64,000 nucleotides of DNA, taken from NCBI GenBank assembly GCA_947685225.1, contig CANTUV010000033.1, forward strand, positions 57,947,001 through 58,011,000. Reading direction: 5' to 3'. Under the pieces are notes generated by a model. It had not been told where the DNA came from and did not search any database. It worked only from the letters and a program-made list of their open reading frames with translations. The stretch comes from Garcia nutans. Its lineage: Eukaryota; Streptophyta; Magnoliopsida; Malpighiales; Euphorbiaceae. Below, piece after piece: positions 48,001 to 58,868 of this stretch (position 1 is its first letter; each line of letters opens with the position of its first letter). Both the position numbers and the translations under genes were made by a program.

Positions 48001-49197
48001 CTGGTAATTTGACACGCATCAAGTCCAACATGCAACTCAAAATGCTCATTACCAACACACGAGTTGGGAGGAACACAAAAGCACTAGTTGCTGGTGTTTC
48101 AGACAGAACCGTACGGCACCCTAATGCCATGAGTTTTGTTTTTAATGCCGTTGATTCTATCAGCAATGAACTGGCTGGTGTCATCCAGTCCCCAGCTCCA
48201 GATGAATTATCCATAACTGAGAAGGAAGACAAGCTAGAAGAATTAATGGAAATGAATCAGGGATTGCTCCAATGCATGGGAGTAAGCCATGCTTCTATAG
48301 AAACTATTCTTCGGACAACATTGAAATACAAGTTAGCATCAAAGTTGACTGGAGCAGGGGGTGGTGGTTGCGTGCTAACATTGTTACCAACATGTATCCT
48401 TTTATGGCTATTTCTTTGCTTTATGCCACTTTACGTTTCCCCTCAGAGATTATTAGTAGTATTATTTTTCCCCTTCTTCTATGATGATTGCACCTTACAG
48501 TATAGATGGATTAAATCATTCTTTTAATGCGTCAGGAAAATTTTATTTCTGTTTGCCCTACTTTTCTTGTTGATTTCTTCTTTGCCATACAAGCGCTGAT
48601 ATTGCCTCGTTAGATTGTTCCATAACTTAATTTTATGTGCTATAGTATGTGGTTGAATTGACTATTGATTGAATGTGGGAGGATTAGTGTAAATATGCCA
48701 ACACGGATAATGTCTTCTATTGCCAATGCTTTTTAGCTAAACTTGCGTTTTGGTTTCAACTTGTTCCAACTAGCTTTTAATAGGTACCAGAAGTTCTGCA
48801 CACTCCACAGCTGTTTCATTTGTTGTTTGATGAGTTCATCTGAAAAGGAAAAACAATGGTGAAAACTCCCTTGTCATTGGAGGAAACACCATGAACAATC
48901 TTACTGAAATTTGCTTGTTTGTTTTTGTTGTGCATCTATGAGTTTTTCATTCTGCATGTCAACCAAGCAAAAACAAAGAACACTCAATTAGTATATTGGC
49001 ATATTAGCATGTGTTTAGCAAAGTGTTATATTCCATTCTGTTTCATGTTCTTTGTGTTCCCTTGACTACATAAATCAGTGCTATCTGGAACAGTTGTTGA
49101 TAAAGTTATTGCTGAGCTGGAGTCATGTGGATTCCAGTGTTTGATAGCTGAAGTAGGTGGGAATGGCGTTGAGATATGTTTTGGTAGTTCATCTTGA
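45034..49197 (+). CDS. MVK: Mevalonate kinase
   Basis: This enzyme phosphorylates mevalonate with ATP to 5-phosphomevalonate, the first kinase step of the cytosolic isoprenoid pathway. Five exons fit: 45034-45169, 47183-47426, 47509-47762, 47980-48393 and 49079-49197, giving 388 residues, near the plant norm. GHMP-kinase motifs are complete: motif 1 KAPGKIILSGEHAVVHG (about 8-24), the ATP loop PLGSGLGSSAA (140-150) and motif 3 KLTGAGGGGC (333-342). The catalytic Asp sits in SGIDNTVSTYG (Asp205). Frame and splice phases (1, 2, 1, 1) are clean. Intron 1 is 2 kb and carries a LINE 3'-end fragment. No lesions were seen, in contrast to its neighbours on both sides. Confidence 0.95.
46005..46285 (+). 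mobile_element. LINE 3'-end fragment in MVK intron 1
   Basis: Text translating as RHRLRWLGYV…RRSVDAPL and RGRPKLTWLKV is the usual 3' end of plant RTE-type LINE ORF2. It is followed by a tail ending in (GTTGA)n (46263-46285). The LINE at 15.7 kb has the same tail, so they belong to the same family. It is in sense orientation with MVK. Confidence 0.7.
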
Positions 49198-50154
49198 TCT
49201 TGACTATACAAGAACAGCAATAAATTAAGAGTAAGATCTTAATCCCTCGTGTCAATTTAAAAATAATAGCATAAAGGTACATGCTTTACTTGTAAAACTG
49301 AATTATTTCTCATCTATTCATTATTTTGTTTCATTGTTGGTTTTTCATCCCCTCTTTTTGGTTCTGTAAGTTTCAACTTTGAAGTTTTGTGGGATATCTA
49401 TCTCCATTATTTTTCAGCGTTCAGAGGACTACAGAAATGTGCAAAGATTGTGAATGCCGTTATATCAATAAAGAAATCTATTGCCCCCAAAAATATACAC
49501 TTTTAAAATATATTATTTGAGAAAATATATAATTATTATTTAAAAAAATATGCATTTACTTTCAAAATATATTATTTGAAAAAAAATATACATTTATTAT
49601 TAAGAAAATATACATTTAATTTTGAAACATATTATTTGAGAAAATACGCGTTATTATTTAAAAAAATATATGCATTTACTGTTGGGACAGTTTACTGGCA
49701 ATTTTGTTGGGCAAAGATTTCTTTCATACAGTATTTTGGCAAATATTTTCGTTTGCAAGATTCTCATTTTATGAACATGGAAATAAAAGGCGTTAATGTT
49801 TAGTATTAGAGTTTGAACAGTTATTTAATTAAGAAAATATTTTTGTTTATATATTTTCATAAGAAGTTGATTAATTTATTTATGAGACATTAATATATTC
49901 TAATCATTAAAGATAGACAGTGGCCACAAATCACCATAAACAAACAAAATATAATAAAGCATTACCCAAACAAAACCAACGTGTACATAAAACATTATTA
50001 TAGATTTTCATTCAAAGTTACAAACCACTATATACGAGTTTTGATCATCAGCCACTTCACAAAACCTTATTAAACCAACGAAACTGGATACATGCAACAA
50101 AAAAGACACAGAAAACAAAGGAAAAAAGGTTCATTTTCTTGACAGCTATCTCCA
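49198..50154. repeat. Intergenic region with a 3x ~62-bp tandem repeat
   Basis: Three imperfect copies of an AAAATATATTATTTGAGAAA…ATTTACTTT unit run from 49491 to 49678. The rest holds MVK 3'UTR (AATAAA at 49219-49224 and AATAAAGAAA near 49469) and AT-rich filler. No gene is seen. Confidence 0.6.
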
Positions 50155-51071
50155 TTAAGCATTCACAATGGCTCCACCTGCAAATCAAACCGAAAATCAT
50201 CAACCAAAAATTCACAAATTGGTGTAAATTAGTGCATGTAAAGAACAAGAAACTATATATAATACTTACCATTAGGGTGAAGTACTTGGCAACTGACATA
50301 AGAAGAGCAATGATTACAATCAAGAAACACATAACAAGGTGAAACTTCACTTGGCTGTCCAGCTCTTTGCATAGGCACTTCTTTTCCAAAATTAGCCACT
50401 TCTTCTTTACTGAATGAAGCTGGTATTAATGGAGTCCAAATGGGTCCAGGCGCAACACCATTAACTCTTATCCCTTTATTCACAAGCTGAAGTCCTAGTC
50501 CTCTAGTGTAAACCACTACTGCTCCTTTTGTTGCTGTGTAGTCTAGCAACTTAGCATTTCCTTTATATGCATTGATCGATGTGGTGTTGATTATAGAGCT
50601 CCCTTCTTTCATATGCTTGAGAGCATGTCTGGTCACGAAGAAGTAAGAGAATATGTTGGTTCTAAATACTCTGACTAGCCTTTCCTCATCAATATCCTCC
50701 ACAGTGCTACTCTTGTATTGCTCTGCCACTTTCTTGCAATTATCATCAAACCCCAAATCTGCTGGTATAGCTAAAGGCTATTTAGCATCAGCAGCCCTAT
50801 CTTTCTTCAAGATTTCAAGAGTGTCTTTGGCATCTTTGTCTTCTTGTCTCTTCACATATGTGAAAGCTACAGTTGCTCCCTCAAGAACAAAGCTGTGTGC
50901 TACAGCTCGCCCTATTCCAGAGTCACCGCCAGTAACCTAGCGCCACCTTTCCCTACAAAACAAATGGGTTTTGAAATGGACTATATAGATTCCTTTTTTT
51001 TTACACTCAGAGCGATCGCTTCATTTTCACAGAGATGTGTAAAGCCGTAAAATCGTTTTAAGCCAAATTGC

Positions 51072-51106
<35 letters not shown>

Positions 51107-51412
51107 GACTATTTGGGGTAAGTTGGGATTTACTTTAAGTTTATTAGAGGGCTTGTAATCGGAGATAGCATATGTTGGGATGGGATCCATGACATGCTCT
51201 TTCCCAGGCTGATTCTCTTGCTGTTGAGGAGGAAACTTCTGATCACCAGACGCCATTCTGACAAACACTGTAGTGGGTCTTTGACTGGCAAAAAATATGG
51301 CCGAAAACTGAGTTTTCCAGTAACTTCTCAAATGGGTATTGATTGACAACCGAGAAGAAGAAGATAAAGCAGTTGCTAAGGACCTTGATGATGAAACCAA
51401 TCGAAGAAGCAT
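50155..51412 (-). pseudogene. Glucose/ribitol dehydrogenase-like SDR (NADPH-dependent aldehyde reductase) pseudogene
   Basis: On the minus strand three exons are recognisable: 51412-51134, 50952-50270 and 50177-50155. The first has a Ser/Arg-rich leader, then MASGDQKFPPQQQENQPGKEH. The second begins GKVAL and carries the Rossmann TGGDSGIGR, IINTTSINAYKG and the catalytic LLDYTATKG. The third closes GGAIVNA-stop. Lesions: an extra G at 50936-50937 (between GKVAL and VTGG) shifts the frame; an in-frame TAG lies at 50778-50780 (after ADAK); and LGFDDNCKKV runs straight into AEQYKSSTVED, lacking about 18 residues that in this family hold RIDILVNNA, part of the cofactor site. Members are ABA- and seed-induced short-chain dehydrogenases. 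An (AT)n run lies in intron 1 (51074-51102). Confidence 0.85.
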
Positions 51413-51419
51413 ATATGTA

Positions 51420-51550
51420 ATATATATAGTTAGTGTTAAAAAGACGACGTATTTTGTGCTGATAAGGAGGAGATTTAGGAGTGAAAGAATTTATAATTAA
51501 TTTAAATCTGGACACGCAGGACCACGTGGCAAAAAAGAAGGACACGTGTC
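51420..51550 (-). promoter_or_regulatory. G-box/ABRE cluster upstream of the SDR pseudogene
   Basis: CCACGTGGC (51522-51530) and GACACGTGTC (51541-51550) are two palindromic ACGT-core boxes about 110-140 bases upstream of the SDR start on the minus strand, the classical distance for ABA-response elements. A TATA-like TATATATTAC lies near 51429-51418. The coding region has decayed, so the promoter may be a relic. Confidence 0.6.
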
Positions 51551-52246
51551 CAGTCAACGAAATTTTCATACGGTGGAGTTTCTAGCTTCCTCTCGAGGAC
51601 CTCGTCGTTCGCACCATATCCGGTCATCCGGCCGATAAACAAAATTGATAAGCGATTATTTATATTAAATTCATTTTTAAAAATTAAAAATAAATTTCAT
51701 TTTTTTATATTTATACTTTATTTATCATAAATACTCTAAAAAAATGTTATATTCTTATTTATCAATTTATATTTTAATTGAATAATAAATAATTTCAATT
51801 TCTATTTGTTAATTACCAATTATTAATTATCATTAGCTACGGAGTCCTGATCATATATCATATTTCAAATTTCAATTAATAAAAAAAATTTATGAATTAA
51901 TAGATTAAATTTTTAGAAAAGTTAATATTTTTAACTCATGTTTAGATCTCAAATACAAATCCAAATCCAAATATTTTCATCCTCCACATATAATTAATTA
52001 AAAATATATTTTATAAATTGAAACTAGACATGATAATTAAGTTCTAATAAGAAGCATCTCGATGTACCTTGAAATCCAAGGCAATTCAACAAAGGAAATT
52101 AGTAGTGAAGAAAAAAAAAGGTGAAAAAGGTCAATAATTCTTTTCTTTATTCCTACACTGAATTAATTCTTTTATCAACTTTTACAATAGTATACTTTCT
52201 TGGAACTACTGAAACAATAATTTAACTAATTAAGCTAGCAATAGTT
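51551..52246. other. AT-rich intergenic region
   Basis: A GC-richer patch near 51585-51640 is followed by plain AT-rich sequence. It probably contains the promoter of the GPI-anchored gene. No gene is seen. Confidence 0.4.
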
Positions 52247-53069
52247 ATGGCGTCTTCTCTCAAAGTTGGCTTCTTTCTTCTTGCCATTTTCTTGTTTTAT
52301 TCTTCACTGCTAGTGCATTGCAACGGTAATTTCTCTTTCTCTGAACTCTTTTTGTTATTGTGATGCATTTAATAACTGCGTTCATAAATGAGTTCTTTTG
52401 TACATAATCGATATTAAATTTGGATAAAAGAAAAGAGTTATAGTAGATGACAACCAACGTACAATTTTATTATATATTATGATATGAATTCAAATGATAG
52501 TCAGCTCCAATTAATTTGAAATTAAGAAGCAGTTGAGTTTATATAAGTTGAGTTGTCAAATTTCAAACTTGTAATTTACAGGTGACGAAGAGGATCTTCT
52601 CAAATGCTTGAATTGTCACAGGGCATATTTAGATCTTCCAACACTGAAAAAGAACAAAGAAGCAGGGTGTCTGGCAGGAGAAGTGGCTCGAAAACTGGAA
52701 CTGGAACAGGAACAACCATGTAATGATACCAGCAATCCATTTGAAGTAGACGAATACCCTGAATTATTATCCAAGTGTGACGTTAACATTAATCACACTA
52801 GAGATAGCGTGATATTGCCTGTTTGTGTTACTGATTTGGTTTCAACTATCGTTTTTACTAATTATACACGCACCCATTTTGCGAAATTCATAAATGATTC
52901 CAAGTTTTCTGAAGCTGGAGTTGGCTCTAATGGTGACTGGATGGTTGTCGTTTTAGGCACAAACGACACTGGAGGGGATTTTGCAGGAGCCAGTCCTAAT
53001 TTGGTTTCCAATGTTAGTTTTGGTCGTTGCTTAGTATCTTTCTTGTTGGGGTTATTTTATTTAGGTTAA
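52247..53069 (+). CDS. GPI-anchored protein (At5g19250/At3g06035-like)
   Basis: Two exons, 52247-52325 and 52582-53069, give 188 residues. An N-terminal signal peptide (MASSLKVGFFLLAIFLFYSSLLVHC) is followed by a small Cys-containing domain (CLNCHRAYLDLPTL…CLAGEVARKL, PCNDT, ELLSKCDVNINHTRD, VILPVCV) with several N-glycosylation sites. The short hydrophobic C-terminus (SFGRCLVSFLLGLFYLG) fits GPI attachment. Proteins of this family sit on the outer face of the plasma membrane; their role is not known to me. The stop codon (53067-53069) overlaps the left end of a foldback repeat at 53068. A damaged second copy lies at 58.9-60.1 kb, so this was a tandem pair. Confidence 0.8.
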
Positions 53070-53701
53070 ATAATTATGAAGTTCTTCAGTTTTTACATAT
53101 TACATTAGTCAGTTTCTGTATTTTTAACATTTAATTTTTGTATTTCTGTTTTTTTAAAAATTAAATTATTTAGTCATTTAATATTATAAAATAACTTATT
53201 TGTTCTTCCTTTATATATATATTTATCTTTATTATTTATTAAGTTTATTTTATTTTTAATTTTATTTTATATATAGATCATCTGTAAAAAAATAAAAAAT
53301 ATTATGAGTATTATTTAAAATTATTTTTTAGTAATATCTATAAAATTAAAATAAATGATATGTATGAATTGTCTGCAAAATAATAAAAGATATTATTCAT
53401 ATTATTTAAAATTATTTTTAAATAATATTTATAAAATTAAAATAAATTATGTGTGAGAAATATAAATAAAATTAAAAATAAGTATGACTTAATAAATAAT
53501 AAATAAAGAAATATATAAAAGAATGATAAATAAATTATTTTATAATATCAAAATAGTTGATTAAAATTTTTAGGATGAAAACATTAATAGAAGGATTAAA
53601 CAGCTTAATATTTAAAAACAGAGAAATATAAAAATTAAATGTTAAAAATACAGAAACTGGCTAGTATAATATACAAAACCTCAAAGACTTTATAATTATT
53701 T
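53068..53701. mobile_element. 634-bp foldback/MITE-like inverted repeat abutting the GPI gene stop
   Basis: The left arm (53068-about 53160: AAATAATTATGAAG…CAGTTTCTGTATTTTTAACA…) is the reverse complement, with some mismatches, of the right arm (about 53590-53701). The arms are about 100 bases; between them is AT-rich sequence with its own short repeats (53277-53345 resembles 53367-53440). No clear target duplication could be fixed, so the family is open. Confidence 0.65.
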
Positions 53702-54882
53702 AGTTTTTTGTTTATTCTAAAATGCAATTTGGTTTTGTGGTTATAATTTTTTTTTTTTATTTTTGTGGTTGTAATTTCTAATTAATTACTTGCAATGGGT
53801 ATGCTGTAAGATGAGATTCTTGTCATTCATTTGGTGAAATTTTATTATTAAATTCATAAATTGTGAGTATTACTATTTAGTTATTATTGATGTTGTTATG
53901 ATTTTTCTTTTATAGAGAATTCAGTTTCCATATTTTATTTATTTTATTTTATTTTTTTGCTACTATTTATTTTTAATTTAATCGGTGTGGTTTTATTTAT
54001 CCTGATATAATATTATGATTTGAAATTTATATACTATATTATAACAATAATAAAATTAAAGAGAAAGAAAGAGGAGAAGATGGAAAAGAAAAAGAGCATG
54101 AGCACAAGGAAAAAAATAAATTTTTTTTATAATAATTATTTTAATTTTCATAAAATTTATTTGGAAATTTCACCAATTTAAATTCATAAAATTAAATAAA
54201 TATTTTTTTAATATGTCAAACTCTCAAGATGAATTTTATAAAAATTTTATAGAAGGTCTTCAAAAGTTCAAAAATGAAAATCACCTATCTATAATTTGAT
54301 AATAAAAAATAATAATAATAAAAAAGAAATCAAGATAAACCTAACAGAGAGCCCCAGAAAATAATTTTTATAAATATTATTACTCATTTAAATTTAAATT
54401 TTAAAAATTAATAATATTGATAAAATCTATATAATTTAAAGATGCTGAGATATAATTTAACAATAAGTATATTTTATCTTAATAAATTCTGGTTTGCTTC
54501 TCTTTTCTTCATATTATAATACTAAGACAAATCTATATAATTTAGCATTTCACTATATATTATTCAAAACTCATCTAAAGGTAATAATTCTTTTATAACC
54601 ATGGAAAGATAAAAGAGTAGTAATCCAAAATAAGGAAGATAAGACTTAAGGTTATGTCCCTTAACTTGAAGGATATGTCCTTAGCCAAATATACTTAAAA
54701 ACTAAGAAAAGGTTGAAGAAAATTTGCATGGATGCCACGTCAAGGACATAGGTGTCCTTAAATGGAATGTATAATTAACAAATAAAAGGCACAGGGAACC
54801 ATATATTTATATTATATTCTTCAAATTCAATTCCGATTCAAACAAATCAATTTACGTATTGCTGTTGTGATTTTTTATTTTT
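53702..54882. other. AT-rich intergenic region
   Basis: No gene is visible. Long A/T words fill 53.7-54.6 kb. It ends at the target duplication of the hAT element. Confidence 0.4.
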
Positions 54883-55479
54883 ATGCTTTTCAGCGGCGGA
54901 ACAACTATAGATCGTGTGAACACGACTCCCTCTTTTTGACAATCAGAAGGAAGAAATTCAGTAAAGGTGTGGAGGCATGGGAAACTCAGCCTCTGTTGAA
55001 GGGTTGATTTGCATAAGATTTACAACGAAAGGTAGACGAACCACTCGCTGTAAATATATTTATTTTTTTATAAATCAGTTCCTGGCGAAACGGCGCCATT
55101 TTACCAGGGACCCCTGAGGAACCGAGTAATTTTAAAAAAAATAAATCGGTCCAAGCAAATTGACGCCGTTTCGCTTGGGCCGGTTTAAAAATAAAAAAGG
55201 GCTGCATTAAAACGCAGCCCTTCTGCTCTTCCTTTCTCCTTCTTTCTTCTCCCCGTTCCCTCCCCAAAATAACCCAGCGCAGCACAAGGCAACAAGCCAG
55301 CCAAGTAGCCACCACACCATGACCACCGCTACCCACCACGACCACCGGCCACTGCTCGGAGCAGCCGCAGATCCGAGACTGAGAGCAGCAGAGGTATTGT
55401 TTAATTTTTGTCATTTTTTTTTATTTTGTCAAATTTTTTTTATAATATTTTGTTTAATGAAATATTAATTTTGTGTATT

Positions 55480-56230
55480 GTTTAATTGTTGTAATGTGTT
55501 TTGTGATTTTTTTGTTTAATTATATTGATGTTTAATTTTGTGTATTTTTAATTTTGTTTATTAATTAGATTTATTAAAAATTATATACAATTTATTTAAT
55601 AATTGTTGATTTTTTATTTGATTTAATTTATGTAATTTGAGAGTTTTTTTTAGAAATATTTAATAGGATTAGATCAATTAAAATTTATTATTGTAATTTG
55701 ATTTTTTGTTTTATTTAATTGATGATTATTTAATTTTGGTTTTATTTGATTTTAATATTGTAATTTGAGATTTTTTTATAAATATATAATAAAATAAAAA
55801 TAATTAAAAATGATATATAGTTTATTTATTGATTATTTAATTTTGGTTTTATTTGATTTAATTAATGTAATTTGAGATTTGTTTTAGAAATATATAATAG
55901 GATAAATTTTATTAAATTTTATATATATTATTTATTGATTATTTATTTTGATTTTATTTGATTTTAATATTGTAATTTGAGATTTTTTTAGAAATATATA
56001 ATAGAATAAAAATAATTAAAAATGATATATAGTTTATTTATTGATTATTTAATTTTGGTTTTATTTGATTTAATTAATATAATTTGAGATTTATTTTAGA
56101 AATATATAATAGGATAAAATTTATTAAAAATTATATATATTTTATTTATTGATTATTTAATTTTGATTTTATTTAATTTTATTATTGCAATTTGAGATTT
56201 CTTTAGAAATTTGATTTTATTATAGTTTAT
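55480..56230. repeat. ~212-bp (2 x ~106) tandem repeat in the hAT leader
   Basis: A unit with the words GATATATAGTTTATTTATTG and TTTTGGTTTTATTTGATTT and TTGAGATTT…AGAAATATATAATAGGAT recurs. The start at 55801 matches the one at 56013, a period of 212, and a shorter half-period copy lies between them. Confidence 0.6.
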
Positions 56231-56339
56231 TTAATAATTGTAAATTTTTTTATATATTTGATTTTGTTATATATTATTGAGTAAATTAAACTTATTTATT
56301 TATTCTTTTAATATATACTGATTATATATTAAAATAGAA

Positions 56340-58732
56340 ATGGATAAATTTTTAATCAAGACAAAGAGAGTGTGGAATGAATGTGGTGAATCTTCAAATA
56401 TTTCCAAACCAATTTCAACATCAAGTAGTCACGCAATTGGCGAAGAAACTAGCAATAAAAAAGGACGTCAAGAGTTAAATTTAGATGATATTATTAGCGA
56501 CCCCGCATTGCGTAAACCCATTGACGAGTTTGATGTTGGGATTAAAGATGATGTTATGAGACAATATGTGATTAAAGGACCTTGTCAACTAATTGGCCAT
56601 AATTTTTCACAAATAAATTTTTCAAAAATTATGAGAAGTTTTAGAGATCACTGGTTCTCTAAATATGAATGGTTGGAATATAGTATTAGTAAAGATGCGG
56701 CATTTTATTTTTGGTGTTATCTTTTTAGATCAAATAGAGGCTCTAAGCATAGGGATAATGTCTTCACAGATATTGGATTTCGCAATTGGAAAAAAGCAAT
56801 GGAGAGGTTTAATGAACACGTTAGGGGTCCAAATAGTCCACACAATTATGCTAGAATGTAATATGTTGGTTTTAAAAACCAGAGACAAAGCGTGACTGAG
56901 TCAGTGAATTCAACAAATCGGGGTAATTTTCTTTCACTTCTTAGTTGGTACAGCGAACGCAATATTGATGTTGGGAATGCAGTTAACTCAAATGCTCTTG
57001 GTAATAATCAACTCACTTCTCCATTAATCCAGAAGCAAATAGTTAGTGCTTGTGCTTTGGAGACGACACAAGCCATTGTTAATGATATTGGAGACTTCTA
57101 CTCCTTATTAATTGATGATACTCGTGATAATTCAGTAAATGAGCAAATGGCTGTGATATTGAGATATGTTAACAAATTGGGACAAGTAGTTGAGCGATTA
57201 ATTGGAGTAGTACACGTGAGTGATACATCTGCTTTGTCTTTGAAAAGTGCACTTGATGATTTCTTGGCAAAACATGGGTTATCAATAAGCAGAGTTAGAG
57301 GTCAGGGTTATGATGGAGCTTCCAATATGCGAGGTGAATTCAACGGGTTAAAAACTCTCATTTTAAATGAAAATCCTTCGACAAGGTACATTCATTGTTT
57401 CGCTCATCAGCTCCAATTAGTACTTGTTGCAACAGCAAAGAGCAATAGATTTGTAAGTAATTTTTTTGATTTGTTCCAATGATTGTAAACATTGTTGGAG
57501 TTTCATGTAAAAGGAGGGATGCTCTCCGTCAAAAACAGCATGATGAAGTAGTTCATCATCTAGAAAGTGGTGATATTCAAACTAAAAGAGGCTTGCATCA
57601 AGAAACAAATTTAGCTTGACCTGGTGACACGCGATGGGGTTCTCATTATAAAATAATTGTGCGTCTTCTCTCAATGTGGTCTCCTGTGAAAGAGGTTTTT
57701 AAGAATATTTTTTAGGATGGTTCTGATCTGAGAAATTGAGGGGCAATTGTGAGCTTGCTTAATAAAATGGGAAGTTATGAATTTATTTTCATTGTTTTCT
57801 TAATGAGAAAACTTTTAGGAATGACAAATGATTTACCTCAAGCCTTACAAATAAATGATCAAAATATTGTTAATGCAATTCATTTAATTGCAACTGTTAA
57901 ACAAGCATTGCAAAGCTTCAGGGAGAATGGATGGAATAAATTACTGGACGTTGTTACTGATTTTTGTATAGATCATGATATCGCAGTGCCTAATATGGAA
58001 GATAATGCAGGTTATCTAAGATCTAAGCGTGTTGGTACTCCAATTACTTATTACTACCACTTTCGAGTAGAAATATTTTGTCAGGTACTATTTTATTAAT
58101 TAATAATATATTTAACTTTTTATTATGCTATTACCTAATATTATTTCATCCAAATTTCAGGTTATTCATTTCATTGCTCAAAAAATGGAAAATCGCTTTA
58201 CAGAATCAAGTACGGAATTGCTTTCATGCATTGCTTGTCTTTCTCCTAGAAACTCATTCTCCAGCTTCCAGCTATCTAAATTATTTCATCTCGCTGAACT
58301 ATATCCATATGATTTCACGATTACTGATCGGATGGTACTTGAAGATCAACTTGAGACTTACATTGCTAATGTAAGAAGAAATATAGCTTTCTCTGATCTA
58401 GATGATATTTGGAGCTCTTGCTCAGAAAATGGTTGAGACAGGTTATGACACTATGTTTTCTTTGGTATATATGCTTATCAAGTTGGCGTTAGTCTTACCT
58501 GTTGCAACTGCTACTGTCGAAAGAGCTTTTTCAGCAATGAACATTATCATGACGGATTTGTGCAATAAGATGAGAGGTGAATTTTTGAGCGACTATTTGA
58601 TTTGCTATGTAGAGAGAGAAATTTTTTAAAAAATTGAAAATGAGGCTGTTATGCAACGTTTTCAAAAAATGCAGAGTCGTAGGATACAATTATCGTTTCT
58701 TAGTCGTAGTCAACCTAATAGCACAAATTAAT
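56340..58732 (+). pseudogene. hAT transposase (TTF-type zinc finger / DUF4371 / hAT dimerisation), multiply disrupted
   Basis: Pieces in several frames match plant TTF-finger hAT transposases. MDKFLIKTKR…PCQLIGHNFSQ and the TTF-like FRDHWFSKYEWLEYS (56340-56861) come first, ending in a stop. Next are NRGNFLSLLSWYSERN, LTSPLIQKQIVSACA, then DFYSLLIDDTRDNSVNEQMA and GYDGASNMRGEFNGLKT…HCFAHQLQLVLVATAK (56892-57482). The C-terminal dimerisation motif LPVATATVERAFSAMNII lies at 58402-58629. Stops and frame changes near 56860, 57481-57740 and 58434 break it. The stretch between the TTF part and NRGNF is shorter than usual for the family, suggesting an internal deletion. Confidence 0.85.
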
Positions 58733-58868
58733 TTTTGAACTACTGACACTGTAATATTAAATGTTTAATTTTATTGTGAACTTGTCTGTAATTTTTATTC
58801 TGTATAAATTTTAATCCCCCCTCGATAAATTCCTGATTCCGCCACTGATGCTTATTAATTAAGTTACA

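Larger units (their letters stand above)
54891..58847 (+). mobile_element. Degenerate autonomous hAT transposon
   Basis: The left terminus CAGCGGCGGAAC and the inverted right terminus CAGTGGCGGAATCAGG form terminal inverted repeats. They are flanked by ATGCTTTT (54883-54890) and ATGCTTAT (58848-58855), an 8-bp duplication with one change. The interior encodes a broken transposase (56340-58732). A GC-rich leader (55.07-55.36 kb) carries two inverted GAAACGGCGCC/GACGCCGTTTC words, and the leader continues as an AT-rich tandem repeat (55.48-56.23 kb). The element lies between the two GPI-anchored genes. Confidence 0.85.

Noticed and set aside
47476..48232. Minus-strand ORFs opposite mevalonate kinase
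   Set aside because: Shadows of MVK exons 3 and 4; no family similarity.
54986..55414. Minus-strand 142-codon ORF in GC-rich sequence
   Set aside because: It lies within the hAT leader, has low-complexity composition and resembles no protein; openness follows from GC content.
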